Virus record (IMG/VR): IMGVR_UViG_3300045012_000158 | Location: 1-47,006 of that record | Direction: 5' to 3' (one strand) | Length of the DNA stretch: 47,006 nucleotides | From: a virus | In this document: one piece after another, positions 17,173 to 25,898 of the stretch | Numbering within the stretch: position 1 is the stretch's first letter | Layout of the letters: each line of letters begins with the position of its first letter | Program-made: the position numbers and the translations under genes | Notes under the pieces: model-generated | Told to the model about the DNA's origin: nothing | The model's database searches: none | What the model saw: only the letters and a program-made list of their open reading frames with translations

Positions 17173-17510
17173 CCTACGATCCCCAAAAACGCGTGCGTCG
17201 TGACGTGTTCGGCCGCATGGAGGTCAAGATAATACCGCAGGAGCACCGGATCATTAAAATCGATGGCGGTGTAGTTGTTGGTGCCAATCCCCGTCACCCC
17301 GGCCATGTCCGCGTGCATCTGCTGGTGGCGCAAGAGAAATGAGGGGATGTCGTCGGTCGGCAGCGGATCGAGCACGTAGGGCGTGAGCTGCACCTGATAT
17401 TTCGCCGAGATCGCGGCGATAATCTCCATATGGCTCGCGGCGTTGGAGAACGACCATTCGACCATCGATGTCGGGTCGAGCGGCAGGTTGTAGAGAGTAG
17501 CGACGCTCAT
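17169..17510 (-). CDS. Small virion-associated hypothetical protein
   Basis: A 113-residue protein that overlaps its downstream neighbour by four bases and follows a coupled pair of mini-genes. The middle contains SFLLRHQQMHADMAGVTGIG followed by FNDPVLLRYYLDLHAAEH, a pattern I associate with small podovirus tail-region proteins of unknown function. Hydrophobicity is moderate and there is no membrane segment. Confidence 0.6.
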   Translation of the reverse strand: MSVATLYNLPLDPTSMVEWSFSNAASHMEIIAAISAKYQVQLTPYVLDPLPTDDIPSFLLRHQQMHADMAGVTGIGTNNYTAIDFNDPVLLRYYLDLHAAEHVTTHAFLGIVG

Positions 17511-17659
17511 TCCTCGTCGAGCTCTTTAAGCCGCTTGCGGAGCGCGGCGACGCGGCGCTCGACCGCCTCAACCATAAACGGCGGCGGGTCGTCCCGGGTA
17601 TAGAACGCGAGCTCCGCCTCGATCGCCTCGCGCTCGCTGCGCAGGATGGGTTCGCTCAA
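17507..17659 (-). CDS. Small charged helical protein, TTG start
   Basis: A 50-residue protein, SEPILRSEREAIEAELAFYT... ending VERRVAALRKRLKELDEE, predicted as a coiled helix. The TTG at 17659 overlaps the stop of the 27-residue gene upstream (TTGA), and its own stop overlaps the next ATG (ATGA), so translation is probably by re-initiation. Without a Shine-Dalgarno sequence of its own, expression would depend on the upstream mini-gene. Confidence 0.5.
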   Translation of the reverse strand: MSEPILRSEREAIEAELAFYTRDDPPPFMVEAVERRVAALRKRLKELDEE

Positions 17660-17739
17660 CGGCGACCGCGACGGCGGGCGCGAGCTGCCTTGCGAGAAGC
17701 CGGAACCAAAACCATGCGCTTACCATGACGGCGTGCCAT
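17656..17739 (-). CDS. Tiny very basic protein, 27 residues
   Basis: It encodes MARRHGKRMVLVPASRKAAR followed by ARRRGRR. The ATG at 17739 has a near-ideal GGAGG six bases upstream on the minus strand, the best ribosome site in this part of the block, so I consider it a real mini-gene. Thirteen of 27 residues are Arg, Lys or His; it could be a DNA-binding virion component or a leader peptide that couples translation to the TTG-started gene at 17659. Confidence 0.5.
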   Translation of the reverse strand: MARRHGKRMVLVPASRKAARARRRGRR

Positions 17740-17750
17740 GAGATGCCTCC

Positions 17751-20009
17751 CTAGATTTTGAATTCCCATACCTGCCCGAGCACGGTGCACTCGATCAGGG
17801 TGAAGTCGGGCGAGTTTGACGTCATCGTCCACCCCTGGCAAATCCCGATATTGTCGGGACACGCCGAGCGGGCCCAGCCGATCGCGTCGCCCGAATTGGT
17901 AAAAGCGCCTTGGGTAATCGGCACTGACGCACTCTCGGTGTCGGTCGTGAAATTGAGCGTCGTCGTACCACTGGTCGATTGCCACAGCGCGTAGTGCTGC
18001 ATCGCCCGTTTCTGCGTGAAGATGCCCGGCTGCGTCCACATCTTCGAGCGCAGCGTTTTGGCGATGTTGGTCGAGGCGGCCTGAAACAGCGGAAAGAGCG
18101 TTGTTTGCGTGGCGGAGTCGAGGCCCCAGGCGGTGATCTGGCTGCCCCATTCATTGGTGCGGACTTTTTGCAGCGGCGTCGACTGCGAGGCGGTCCACCA
18201 GCGCCGCCCGTCCCACACGAACAGCACATTGCGCGGATTGCCGGTGATCGGATCGAGGATCGGCATTAGCACCATCAGCACGTGCACGCCAAAAATTTCA
18301 GCGACAGCGGTTGTCGGCGGGTTGTTGGTCGGCGGCTGGCCGTTGTTGAGGAAAACACCGTCGAGCGGTGTCGAGATTTTTTGCACGGCCCCGCCGTAAA
18401 TCGCGTGAATACCGAAGGGGTTGGCGATGATGACGGCGCGCGAGAAGACCTCGCAGCTCGGCAGCCAGGGCGAGCCGATCTGCGGATCGACGTTCTGGTT
18501 TGAAAAGGTTGTCGTGGGCGGCGTGCCGGTGGTGTTGACGCCCGAGATGTAGTCGACGCTCGAATCGCCGACGGTGTAGAGAAAGCCGTTTGCCTGGCGC
18601 AGGTTAGAGTATTGATACTTGAGCACCGACGAGGTCGCCGGAAAGACAAAACCGCCGTCGGCCGGGCTGAAATCGAAGGCCGAGCCGGGCGCCGTGCCAA
18701 AGGTCTTGACGGTCTGATAGCTGCTCTCGACCCAGGCGCGCCCCTGGTACGATTCGATTGCGTGACCTTGGACACCAAACGGCATCAGCAACGCCGTCGC
18801 GCTCGCCACCCCGCCGCCCGAGAAATAGATGTAGGTCGGGTTGATGTACCCGGTGCCGGAGAAGCCGTTGCCGACACCCTGCCCGAAATCGATCCCCGTG
18901 ACCGCGCCCGCCGAATCGATGACCGCGGTCGCCTGCGCGCCGGTGCCGGTGGCGCTCAAGAAATTGACCGTCGGTGCCGTCAGATAGGGACCGCCCGTAT
19001 CGACGATGGTCGGACTGTCGAGGACACCCGAGCTCAGCACCGCCTGCGCGTTGAGACCACCACCGCCGCCGCCCGTGGTTGAGATCGACGGGGCGGTGTA
19101 ACCGGTGCCGCAGTCGATGACGTTGATCGCGGTGATGATGCCGCCCGAGATGCTGGCGACGACCGCCTGCGCGCCGGTTCCGGTGCCGTCGGTGATGACG
19201 ATCGACGGCACGCCGGTAAACCCCGAACCGCCGCTGATGATCTCGATGGCGGTGATCGCGCCATTGGACGCGCCGACCGTGCCCCACGCGCTGGTCGGGC
19301 CGCCACCGCTCGAAAACAGCAGCGCGACGGTTGTCGGGTCGGTGCTGAGCCACCCCGACCCGGGGTTGGTAACGGTGACGTTGCCGATTGCACCGTCGGT
19401 AATCGTCGAGCTGAATGTGGCGCCGCTCCCGCTGCCGCCGAGCGCGACGATGTTCGGCGTGCTCGTGTAGTCACGCCCATCATCGAGAATCGTGATCTCC
19501 GGGCTGAGCGATCCCGGCTGGTAGAAATTCGCGCCATCCCACGCAAAATAGCCGTTGAGTGACACCTCATCCGACATCAGCAGATATTGCGTGCCGTACT
19601 GCCGAATCCCGGGGATGCCGGTGGCGCCCAAATTGAAGGTGCCGGTGGGCGCGACATCCGTAACATTCAGCGTGAAAACGCCGTAGTCCTGCACGCTGCC
19701 GTCGGAGAGGAAGATGATTGCGTGCGGCCCATTGTTGATGACGAGCGAGGTCAGCCCGTAAAAATCGTAATAGACGATCGTCAAGCCGCCCGGCGCGGTG
19801 TAGGCAACCGGCCCCTCATCGGGCATCGCTCGGGCGTTTTTGGTGCCGAGCGGCATGATGTTGTCGCACCAGGCGCATTTATCGTCATCGATGCCCGGCC
19901 GCGGCGGCTTGGTGTCGATCCCGTTCCAGCCGTTGAAATTGAAAAAAATCTGGTTTTCGGGCAGCCCGCGGTTGCGACCTGGCGCAGCAGGGTTTCCGCC
20001 GCCGGCCAT
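17751..20009 (-). CDS. Nozzle-like tail protein (T7 gp12 / P22 gp10 type) with inserted beta repeats
   Basis: A 752-residue protein. The N-terminal 170 and C-terminal 330 residues resemble podovirus tail-tube or DNA-stabilisation proteins: VDYISGVNTTG, QNVDPQIGSPWLPSCEVFSR, IANPFGIHAIYGGAVQKIS, and a late strand region ending VLGQVWEFKI. Between them (about 175-410) sit at least four copies of a beta unit of the form 'I-v-d-G-GY--P-i...G-GA-A-a', for example DDGRDYTSTPNIVALGGSGS and CGTGYTAPSISTTGGGGG. The same repeat occurs in the proteins at 21232 and 23693. Position after the adaptor genes supports a nozzle role. Confidence 0.65.
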   Translation of the reverse strand: MAGGGNPAAPGRNRGLPENQIFFNFNGWNGIDTKPPRPGIDDDKCAWCDNIMPLGTKNARAMPDEGPVAYTAPGGLTIVYYDFYGLTSLVINNGPHAIIFLSDGSVQDYGVFTLNVTDVAPTGTFNLGATGIPGIRQYGTQYLLMSDEVSLNGYFAWDGANFYQPGSLSPEITILDDGRDYTSTPNIVALGGSGSGATFSSTITDGAIGNVTVTNPGSGWLSTDPTTVALLFSSGGGPTSAWGTVGASNGAITAIEIISGGSGFTGVPSIVITDGTGTGAQAVVASISGGIITAINVIDCGTGYTAPSISTTGGGGGGLNAQAVLSSGVLDSPTIVDTGGPYLTAPTVNFLSATGTGAQATAVIDSAGAVTGIDFGQGVGNGFSGTGYINPTYIYFSGGGVASATALLMPFGVQGHAIESYQGRAWVESSYQTVKTFGTAPGSAFDFSPADGGFVFPATSSVLKYQYSNLRQANGFLYTVGDSSVDYISGVNTTGTPPTTTFSNQNVDPQIGSPWLPSCEVFSRAVIIANPFGIHAIYGGAVQKISTPLDGVFLNNGQPPTNNPPTTAVAEIFGVHVLMVLMPILDPITGNPRNVLFVWDGRRWWTASQSTPLQKVRTNEWGSQITAWGLDSATQTTLFPLFQAASTNIAKTLRSKMWTQPGIFTQKRAMQHYALWQSTSGTTTLNFTTDTESASVPITQGAFTNSGDAIGWARSACPDNIGICQGWTMTSNSPDFTLIECTVLGQVWEFKI

Positions 20010-20858
20010 TTATGCCACCGCTCCGAGACGCAGCAGCAGTGCTTGCATTTGTTCGGGCGTCGGCTGCACGGGCGTCAGCGCCGGCCCCTGCTGCGGGATA
20101 TGGCCGTACTCGTCGTTTTGCGGGTAATCACCGGAGCGTGGTGCGGGTGCGATGATCTCCGGCGATTCCTGCCCCTGCGGTAGGTGTGGCGGAACCGCCA
20201 TCGCCTGCTGTCCCGGCACGGAAGGCGCGGCAACCGGCATCCGCTGCATCATCTGGATAACTGCGGGATCGAGGCCGCGCTGCTGCATCATGAGTTGCAT
20301 CAGCGTGTCGGTGGTCGGCGCGCGCAGATATTGGTTCATCTGCTGCAAAAGCTGCTGCTGTTCGGGCGTGTAGAAGCCCGGGCGCTGCCACTCGGGATTT
20401 ATTGAAGGAAACAGACCGCCGCGCAGGAAGGCATCGATGCGCGACTGTTGCATCCAATCGTCAAACGACCGCTGGTCTCCCTCTTGCTGATAGGCGCGCT
20501 GATTGATCGCCTGTTGCTCCGGCGTCATCGCGTTGAGGAATTGCTGCTTATATTGGAGCCATGCCGGGTCGACCGGCGCGCCCGTTCGCGGATCGACAGC
20601 ACCCATGAAATGCAGCGCGTCGGCAGCCACCGCATCTTGCAATTGCTGACCCTGCAGCGAGCGATCAAATACCGTGATGTTGGGGCGACCTGGCGTGGGG
20701 TTTTCCTCCTCCCATGCCGGGTAAGTTTCCAGCTTATCGCCCATCTGTGATGCGCGGGGCGTCCCGTAGGAAAGCGCGGCGTTGTTCAAAAACCTGCCGA
20801 GCGTCGGGTATTGTGCGGTGATCTGCGCCGCGAGCGGGGACAGGTCGTCGTCGGCCAT
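20010..20858 (-). CDS. Gln/Pro-rich virion-region protein
   Basis: A 282-residue protein starting MADDDLSPLAAQITAQYPTL; the ATG at 20858 is preferred because the frame further up overlaps the next gene. The middle and C-terminus are rich in Gln, Met and Pro (PEQQQLLQQMNQYLRAPTTD, LMQLMMQQRGLDPAVIQMMQ), with short helices separated by disordered linkers. It directly abuts the nozzle-like gene. I recognise no family; a structural or assembly role is inferred from location only. Confidence 0.5.
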   Translation of the reverse strand: MADDDLSPLAAQITAQYPTLGRFLNNAALSYGTPRASQMGDKLETYPAWEEENPTPGRPNITVFDRSLQGQQLQDAVAADALHFMGAVDPRTGAPVDPAWLQYKQQFLNAMTPEQQAINQRAYQQEGDQRSFDDWMQQSRIDAFLRGGLFPSINPEWQRPGFYTPEQQQLLQQMNQYLRAPTTDTLMQLMMQQRGLDPAVIQMMQRMPVAAPSVPGQQAMAVPPHLPQGQESPEIIAPAPRSGDYPQNDEYGHIPQQGPALTPVQPTPEQMQALLLRLGAVA

Positions 20859-20862
20859 CGGC

Positions 20863-21117
20863 TCATTCCAGCCTGATCCCGAGCTCGGCGAGCTCGAACC
20901 GCAGATGCTCGATCCGGTCCTTGACCCACGGGGTGACGACGTCGCGGTCGAGCGCGATCTTTGATTGCGACTGCTGCCCCATGTGACCGTGCGAGGCATC
21001 GGTCACGCTGAGCTCGGCGGTCTTGAAGATGTTGCGGTCGAGCCGCACGAGCGCCCGCTCCCACAGAGCGAGCTCGTCTTTCAATTTCACCGCGCGTTCG
21101 AGGTCTTCGAGGTTCAC
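20863..21117 (-). CDS. Small helical hypothetical protein, GTG start
   Basis: An 84-residue protein. The GTG at 21117 is chosen because GGAG lies eight bases upstream; an ATG at 21156 lacks a ribosome site and would translate a hairpin. The N-terminal half is a charged helix (NLEDLERAVKLKDELALWERAL) and the C-terminal end is another (VKDRIEHLRFELAELGIRLE). Probably a small virion assembly factor; unknown. Confidence 0.55.
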   Translation of the reverse strand: MNLEDLERAVKLKDELALWERALVRLDRNIFKTAELSVTDASHGHMGQQSQSKIALDRDVVTPWVKDRIEHLRFELAELGIRLE

Positions 21118-21135
21118 TTTTTTGCTCCTTCGATA

Positions 21136-21166
21136 GAGCTCGTTTGATTGCTCCAATAGCGAGCTC
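21136..21166. other. Intergenic hairpin GAGCTCG...CGAGCTC
   Basis: A perfect seven-base inverted repeat with a 17-base loop in the gap (21118-21231) between the adaptor-type gene and the small GTG gene. There is no T tract on either side, so it is not a normal Rho-independent terminator. It may be an mRNA processing or stability element, or a site for a DNA-binding protein. Nothing else was seen in this gap. Confidence 0.35.
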
Positions 21167-21231
21167 CGATCAGCGAAAACCCAAGTGAGCCAAGCGAAAA
21201 GAATCGGCCATGCCGCCCATTGTTCGACAGC

Positions 21232-22215
21232 TCAGACCCTCCCGTAGTAGCTGCTGGCGTAGCCGGGTTGTGCGAATGCTCTAGCCCTTCTCATTGCAAC
21301 TTGAAACAATCCTCCGTCCTTTGAATTAAAATAGGTGCTGGCGAGCGGCAGCATTTGCGGCACCTCAGCCGCCTTCGAGAGCAGACATAGGTGCGCCGCG
21401 TAAAACGGCACCGCGTGCCGCCACGGCTGCGGGATCGCCTCGTAGGTCGTGTCGTCGAAGAGATCGAAGGGCAGGCAGATACAGTCGACGCTCTGCGAAT
21501 AAGGCTGGTCGGGGAGGGGATAGAGCTTGTACGTGCCGTCGATGCCCTGGCCGAACTGGCAGCACCATACCGGCGGCGCGTAAAAGCTCGCGACGTACTG
21601 CCGGATGAGCGCCTGGTATTTCGAGAAGCTGAGCCGCGAGGCGGACCACTGCCAATTATTCCAGTTGAAACTGACCGAGCGGATCGCGAGCGGCGTCCAC
21701 ACCCCGGCGAAGCCGCTGAGCGGGATGTCAGAAAAGAAATACTCTTCCTGCCCGAAAGCGGTCGCCCAAACGCCCGCGACATTGGCCTGAATGACCCCGC
21801 CAGCGCCGGTCGGATCGTTGATCGTGACGGCGGGCTGAAAATAGCCGGCACCACCGACGGTGAGCCCCGCGGTCACAAGCTGCCCGCCGATCTGCTGCAC
21901 GACACCGGTCGCCTGCAGCCCGGCCGGGTAAGGCGGACTGCCGGAAGGCGCGTCGGGCGTCGAGATCGACAGCGTCGGGTTGGTGTAGTTGGCCCCCGGG
22001 GAAGTGACTTCGAGGGTCGCGATCGACCCTTGCGCCGGCGAGAGGCGGCGGATGCACTGCCCCTGCGCCGCGGTTTCGCGACGAGCGATATTGATAAATT
22101 CGATCAGATCGTCGGGGTTATAGAGCGCCTGGTGCTCGTCGTAGCCGATGAGCCGCTGCAATTGCTGCATGTACCAGTAGAGCGGCGGGGCGATGCCGCC
22201 TGGATTACCGCTCAT
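21232..22215 (-). CDS. Adaptor (gp11-like) paralogue 3 with beta insert
   Basis: A 327-residue protein, third of three consecutive related genes. Shared features are the N-terminal helix pair (LIEFINIARRETAAQGQCIR against YINDARLQIALAAECIR in the next protein), a middle strand section (GTYKLYPLPDQPYSQSVDCI) and the helix AVPFYAAHLCLLSKAAEVPQ. Unlike its paralogues it has an insert (about residues 65-145) of the GxGY beta repeat (VTSPGANYTNPTLSISTP, GGAGYFQPAVTINDP). The ATG at 22215 overlaps the upstream stop. Probably a head-to-tail adaptor ring component. Confidence 0.6.
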   Translation of the reverse strand: MSGNPGGIAPPLYWYMQQLQRLIGYDEHQALYNPDDLIEFINIARRETAAQGQCIRRLSPAQGSIATLEVTSPGANYTNPTLSISTPDAPSGSPPYPAGLQATGVVQQIGGQLVTAGLTVGGAGYFQPAVTINDPTGAGGVIQANVAGVWATAFGQEEYFFSDIPLSGFAGVWTPLAIRSVSFNWNNWQWSASRLSFSKYQALIRQYVASFYAPPVWCCQFGQGIDGTYKLYPLPDQPYSQSVDCICLPFDLFDDTTYEAIPQPWRHAVPFYAAHLCLLSKAAEVPQMLPLASTYFNSKDGGLFQVAMRRARAFAQPGYASSYYGRV

Positions 22216-22955
22216 CGCCGGCCCCCGCCGCCGATCATCGCCGGCGCACCGGTCAACGTCATGCGCGAGCTGGCGCCGGCCGCACCACGACCACCGGGAT
22301 AAGAGCGCGGCAGCCAGGTCGGCGTGGTGAGCTGCGTCCCGCGGGTCTCGAACTTCTGATATTCGGCCCACATTGCCGCGGCGGCGTCGGGCTGCGAATT
22401 TTGCAGGAAGGCGAGGTAGGCCGCGTAAAACGGCACGGCGTCGGTCCACGGCGACGGCAGCGCCTCGGGATCGCTTTCGAGCGCGAGCGGCGCCGGGTAG
22501 GCGACCGCGTCGACCTGCAGCGGATAAGCCGCATCGGGTGCCGGCGCAAACCACATCGTGCCGGAGAGACCCGGCTGCAGCCGCGACGAGCACTGCGGCG
22601 GACCCGGGACCGGTGCGGAGCGCGCCAGCCAATAGGTGTTGAACCATTCCCACGAACGCAATTGGATGCGCCGCAGTCCGCCGGTGATGAGCTGCATAAA
22701 CGCCATGCGCACATTGGCGACGCCGCCGAGCCCGGCGGGGAGCGTCGGCGCGGCGATAAAGGACATGCCGGAGAACGCGTAGGGCTGTTGCCCCGCGACC
22801 ATCGTGAAGGTCGCCGGCTGCCGGATGCACTCGGCGGCGAGCGCGATCTGCAGGCGCGCGTCGTTGATGTAGATCGTGGCGTCGTAGAGGTTGAGTGTCA
22901 CCTGATGCGTGTCGTGCATCAGCCGCAAGAGCTGGTCTTGGTAGTGGAAGAGCAT
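22212..22955 (-). CDS. Adaptor (gp11-like) paralogue 2
   Basis: A 247-residue protein. It shares with the upstream paralogue YINDARLQIA (YINDARVQIA), a SRLQPGLSGTMWFAPAPDA segment (SQLQPGVAGQLWFSPIPGS) and DAVPFYAAYLAFLQ (EAVQYYAAYLALLN). Mostly helical N- and C-terminal parts flank a beta middle, the plan of T7 gp11-type 'gatekeeper' adaptors that sit between portal and tail. It overlaps both neighbours by one to four bases. Confidence 0.6.
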   Translation of the reverse strand: MLFHYQDQLLRLMHDTHQVTLNLYDATIYINDARLQIALAAECIRQPATFTMVAGQQPYAFSGMSFIAAPTLPAGLGGVANVRMAFMQLITGGLRRIQLRSWEWFNTYWLARSAPVPGPPQCSSRLQPGLSGTMWFAPAPDAAYPLQVDAVAYPAPLALESDPEALPSPWTDAVPFYAAYLAFLQNSQPDAAAAMWAEYQKFETRGTQLTTPTWLPRSYPGGRGAAGASSRMTLTGAPAMIGGGGRR

Positions 22956-23686
22956 CAGCCCCTCCCCGGTTGACCAGGCGGCGGCGCGGTGATCGGCCGC
23001 GCAGCACCAGCGCGCACCGCCCCGCCATAGCCGGACTGCTGACCAGGCAGCGCCGTCGGTGTCGACATCTGCGTCGCGCGCGTCTGAAAGAGGTCATAGC
23101 GCTGCAGCATCTCGTCGGCGTCGGCGTAGCGCTGCGCGTTCAAGAGCGCGAGGTAAGCCGCGTAGTATTGGACCGCCTCGGTCCACGGGTATTGCAGCGC
23201 CTCGACGGTCCCGTCGGTTACCAGCGGGATCGGATAGCCAGCGCAATCGAATTTGGCCGGGAGCGCACTGCCGGGGATCGGCGAAAACCAAAGCTGGCCG
23301 GCGACACCGGGTTGGAGCTGGCTATAGACCTGGGGGGTGCCCGTGGCGGTCGCGTTCGGGCCGTTGAGGAAGAACGACCAAAACCGCTCCCACTCGATAT
23401 TGGTGATTTCCTGCCAGCCGTTGGCGGTGGTGAAGACACTCCCCTTGCGCACCGCAATCGCGCCCTGCGTGCCCGGCGGAGCTGAGGCAACGCTGATCGA
23501 GCCAAATGCCAAGGTCTGCACGCTCGGGCTAAGCGAGGCCGATCCGACGAACCGGATAGACTCCGACGCGCCGGCGATTTGCACCCGCGCGTCGTTGATG
23601 TAGGTCGTCAGATTCGCGGTCGTGTAGATGACCGCGGAGAAGTCATTCAGCAGCGATTGTGTTTGGGCGATGTACTGGTTGAGCAT
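22955..23686 (-). CDS. Adaptor (gp11-like) paralogue 1
   Basis: A 243-residue protein, the first of the three tandem adaptor-type genes to be transcribed. It opens MLNQYIAQTQSLLNDFSAVI and continues with TYINDARVQIAGASESIR; the C-terminal 40 residues are Gly/Pro-rich. Sequence similarity to the next gene spans nearly the full length by eye. Its position after the capsid genes matches the adaptor genes of other podoviruses. Confidence 0.6.
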   Translation of the reverse strand: MLNQYIAQTQSLLNDFSAVIYTTANLTTYINDARVQIAGASESIRFVGSASLSPSVQTLAFGSISVASAPPGTQGAIAVRKGSVFTTANGWQEITNIEWERFWSFFLNGPNATATGTPQVYSQLQPGVAGQLWFSPIPGSALPAKFDCAGYPIPLVTDGTVEALQYPWTEAVQYYAAYLALLNAQRYADADEMLQRYDLFQTRATQMSTPTALPGQQSGYGGAVRAGAARPITAPPPGQPGRG

Positions 23687-23692
23687 CGCGCA

Positions 23693-24841
23693 TCAGAACG
23701 TGCCACCCATTGCCTGCAGGTACACCGTGTCGCTGGCGCTCCCCATCGTCAGCGTCGCGGCGCTCAGGGTCGTTGGGGCGGCGGCACCCTGCTGCGCAAG
23801 AACAAGCGGCGACGGCGCGACGTAGAAGAGCCCGCCATCGGTGATGACCGGCGTGCCGATGACGCCGCCCGAGACTGGTGCCCCGATGATCGCCTTGCGC
23901 GGGATCAACAGCAGCGTCGACCAGTTCGGGTTGACGATCGCGCCGGGAGTGCCGACCGCAGCACCGATAGCCGTGTCGATTTCGACCGCCGCACCGGCGT
24001 AACCGCCACCGCCCGAGGCCGACATGGCGACGGCGGTGACCGTCATGCAGAAGATCGGCGTCGCCGTGGCCGAGGCACCGGCGCCCGAAATGGTGAGGGT
24101 GGCCGCGGCCATCTGCGTACCGGTCAGCACCGAACCGTAATCGATGCAGAGCAGCGCCGCGACTTCACCGGCGCCACCGACCGTCGGGGTCAGCGCCGGA
24201 ACGGTGATCGAGCCGATGTTGGGATCAAACGGGTTTGGCCGGATGACCGGCAGCGCCATGCCGGCGGTGTAGCCGCCCCCCTGGTTGACGAGCGTCACCG
24301 AGCTGACCGCCCCGCCCGAAATCGCGGCGGTCGCGGTCGCCTGGATACCGCCTGACGGCGGCGGCGGGATATCGACGATCGGCGGGACCGAATAGTTGGT
24401 GCCGCCGGCGTTACCTGCCGAGTCGTTACCGACCGCGATTGCCGTCAGCGCGCCACCGACGATCGGTGCCCATGTCGAATTGCCGACCGAGAGCGCGGCG
24501 GTCGTGGAGGCTTGGACATAACCCGAGCCGACGTTGGTGACGAGCGCGCCCACCGGGCAACCGGTCGGGTTGACGATGCGGAAGTTCGAGCCGTCCGACT
24601 GCATCTGCGTGATGCTGCGGCCGAGCGTCGAGATCGGCGTCCAATAGTTCGACACCGGGTCGAGCCATTGCACCATCGTGTAGCGACCGGTGCGGGCTTC
24701 CCACCAGCCCGACGGCATGTAGAGCGCGCCACCGGCGGGCACCTCGTAGGGGTTCCCTTGCGGCTGATACGCCTGGTTGATCGGCAGCGGATACCAAAGA
24801 CCCTGCGGCGGCGGCAACCCGATGCCCTGTCCACCTAACAT
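23693..24841 (-). CDS. Virion protein with GxGY beta repeats
   Basis: A 382-residue protein immediately downstream of the major capsid gene. Residues about 90-290 contain repeats of a beta unit such as NVGSGYVQASTTAALSVG, GGTNYSVPPIVDIPPPPSGG and NQGGGYTAGMALPVIRPN. No signal peptide is present. A head decoration or head-tail joining role is possible from its place; similarity to the insert of the nozzle-like protein suggests a shared carbohydrate- or protein-binding module. Function unproven. Confidence 0.55.
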   Translation of the reverse strand: MLGGQGIGLPPPQGLWYPLPINQAYQPQGNPYEVPAGGALYMPSGWWEARTGRYTMVQWLDPVSNYWTPISTLGRSITQMQSDGSNFRIVNPTGCPVGALVTNVGSGYVQASTTAALSVGNSTWAPIVGGALTAIAVGNDSAGNAGGTNYSVPPIVDIPPPPSGGIQATATAAISGGAVSSVTLVNQGGGYTAGMALPVIRPNPFDPNIGSITVPALTPTVGGAGEVAALLCIDYGSVLTGTQMAAATLTISGAGASATATPIFCMTVTAVAMSASGGGGYAGAAVEIDTAIGAAVGTPGAIVNPNWSTLLLIPRKAIIGAPVSGGVIGTPVITDGGLFYVAPSPLVLAQQGAAAPTTLSAATLTMGSASDTVYLQAMGGTF

Positions 24842-24857
24842 CGAAGAAGCTCCCCCT

Positions 24858-25883
24858 TTAGAACGGTGCGCCGGTGATGCCCGAGAGGCGCATCCCGCTC
24901 GACGGTTTGGTGCAAATAACGTTGTAGCCGGTGTAACTTACACCGACCATTGCGAGCTGCCCGAGCGGCACCAGGGAATAGAAACCGGTGAAGTCCCACT
25001 GTGCGTCTTCGGAAATGTGCATCGCGAAATACTTGGAGTTCGCGATATAGGCGGTGCCGGTGGGGCAGTAATAGTCGAGGAAGAACGGCACCCCGTTGAT
25101 GTTCACATTGGGGAAGCCGCTGCGAATGTTGGTGTCGACAGTGTAGGGTCCGCCCGGGCGGACAAAGGTCGTCTCGGTCCCGATGAACTGCGCCGCGAGG
25201 ATCGCGAAATCGCCGGGCGACATGATGACAAAGTCACCCATCTCGCCGCCGCCGAGCTTGGTCTGCTGGATGAGGTACGTCGACCAGGCGGAGCGGGTGT
25301 TGTTCGCGCCGACGTTCGAGATGACGTTGCCTTGCCAGAACTGGTTGCCGGCCTGGGTGCGGTTGATGCCGGCGTAGGTCGGCACGTTGGCGCCATTATC
25401 GAAGGCTTCGTAAAAGCCCTGCGGCATCAAGGAGAAAGACGAATTGTTGGTGAAGAGCGCGGTGGCAAACTGCGTCGCCATGACCGCGAAAACGTCGTTC
25501 ATCCGAACGTCGAGGATCGGCACGATCGCCTCGGTCGACTGGATGAGCGCCTCGCCCATGACCAGCGGTACCGGGACCGTGTAGTACGAGAGCATCCATT
25601 GCGCCGGTTGGACGCCCGGGATGATCTGCGGCTTGTTGAAATTGCCGGCGTACCCTGCCCACTGGCCTTGCACCATCGCCTGGCCCTGGACCGGCGCGGT
25701 GATCTGGTTGAGGCCACCGGCGGCCCGCTGCGCCGCCCCCATGATCATGAAGAGAGCGGGTGAAGCGTAGTAGAGCTGCACCACGACCGTCTGCATGTAC
25801 GCGCGGCGGGTGAGCGCGTTTAACTCGTTGAAAACCGGCCCCTGCGGCGGTGCAATGCCGGTACCGGCGAGCGGGAACGCCAC
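24858..25883 (-). CDS. Major capsid protein
   Basis: A 341-residue protein with features of an HK97-fold capsid subunit: an N-terminal arm (FNELNALTRRAYMQTVVVQL), a long central helix region (MNDVFAVMATQFATALFTNN), the GGGEMGDFVIMSPGDFAILA segment, and a C-terminal stretch with NGVPFFLDYYCPTGTAYI, SKYFAMHISEDAQWDFTGFY and YTGYNVICTKPSSG. It follows a coiled-coil scaffold gene and precedes the adaptor genes, the standard order. No family profile search was possible, but position, length and composition agree. Confidence 0.8.
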   Translation of the reverse strand: MAFPLAGTGIAPPQGPVFNELNALTRRAYMQTVVVQLYYASPALFMIMGAAQRAAGGLNQITAPVQGQAMVQGQWAGYAGNFNKPQIIPGVQPAQWMLSYYTVPVPLVMGEALIQSTEAIVPILDVRMNDVFAVMATQFATALFTNNSSFSLMPQGFYEAFDNGANVPTYAGINRTQAGNQFWQGNVISNVGANNTRSAWSTYLIQQTKLGGGEMGDFVIMSPGDFAILAAQFIGTETTFVRPGGPYTVDTNIRSGFPNVNINGVPFFLDYYCPTGTAYIANSKYFAMHISEDAQWDFTGFYSLVPLGQLAMVGVSYTGYNVICTKPSSGMRLSGITGAPF

Positions 25884-25898
25884 GGCTTAATCTCCCCC

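Noticed and set aside
24777-25763. 328-residue plus-strand frame
   Set aside because: Lies opposite the major capsid gene; arises from high GC content at third codon positions.
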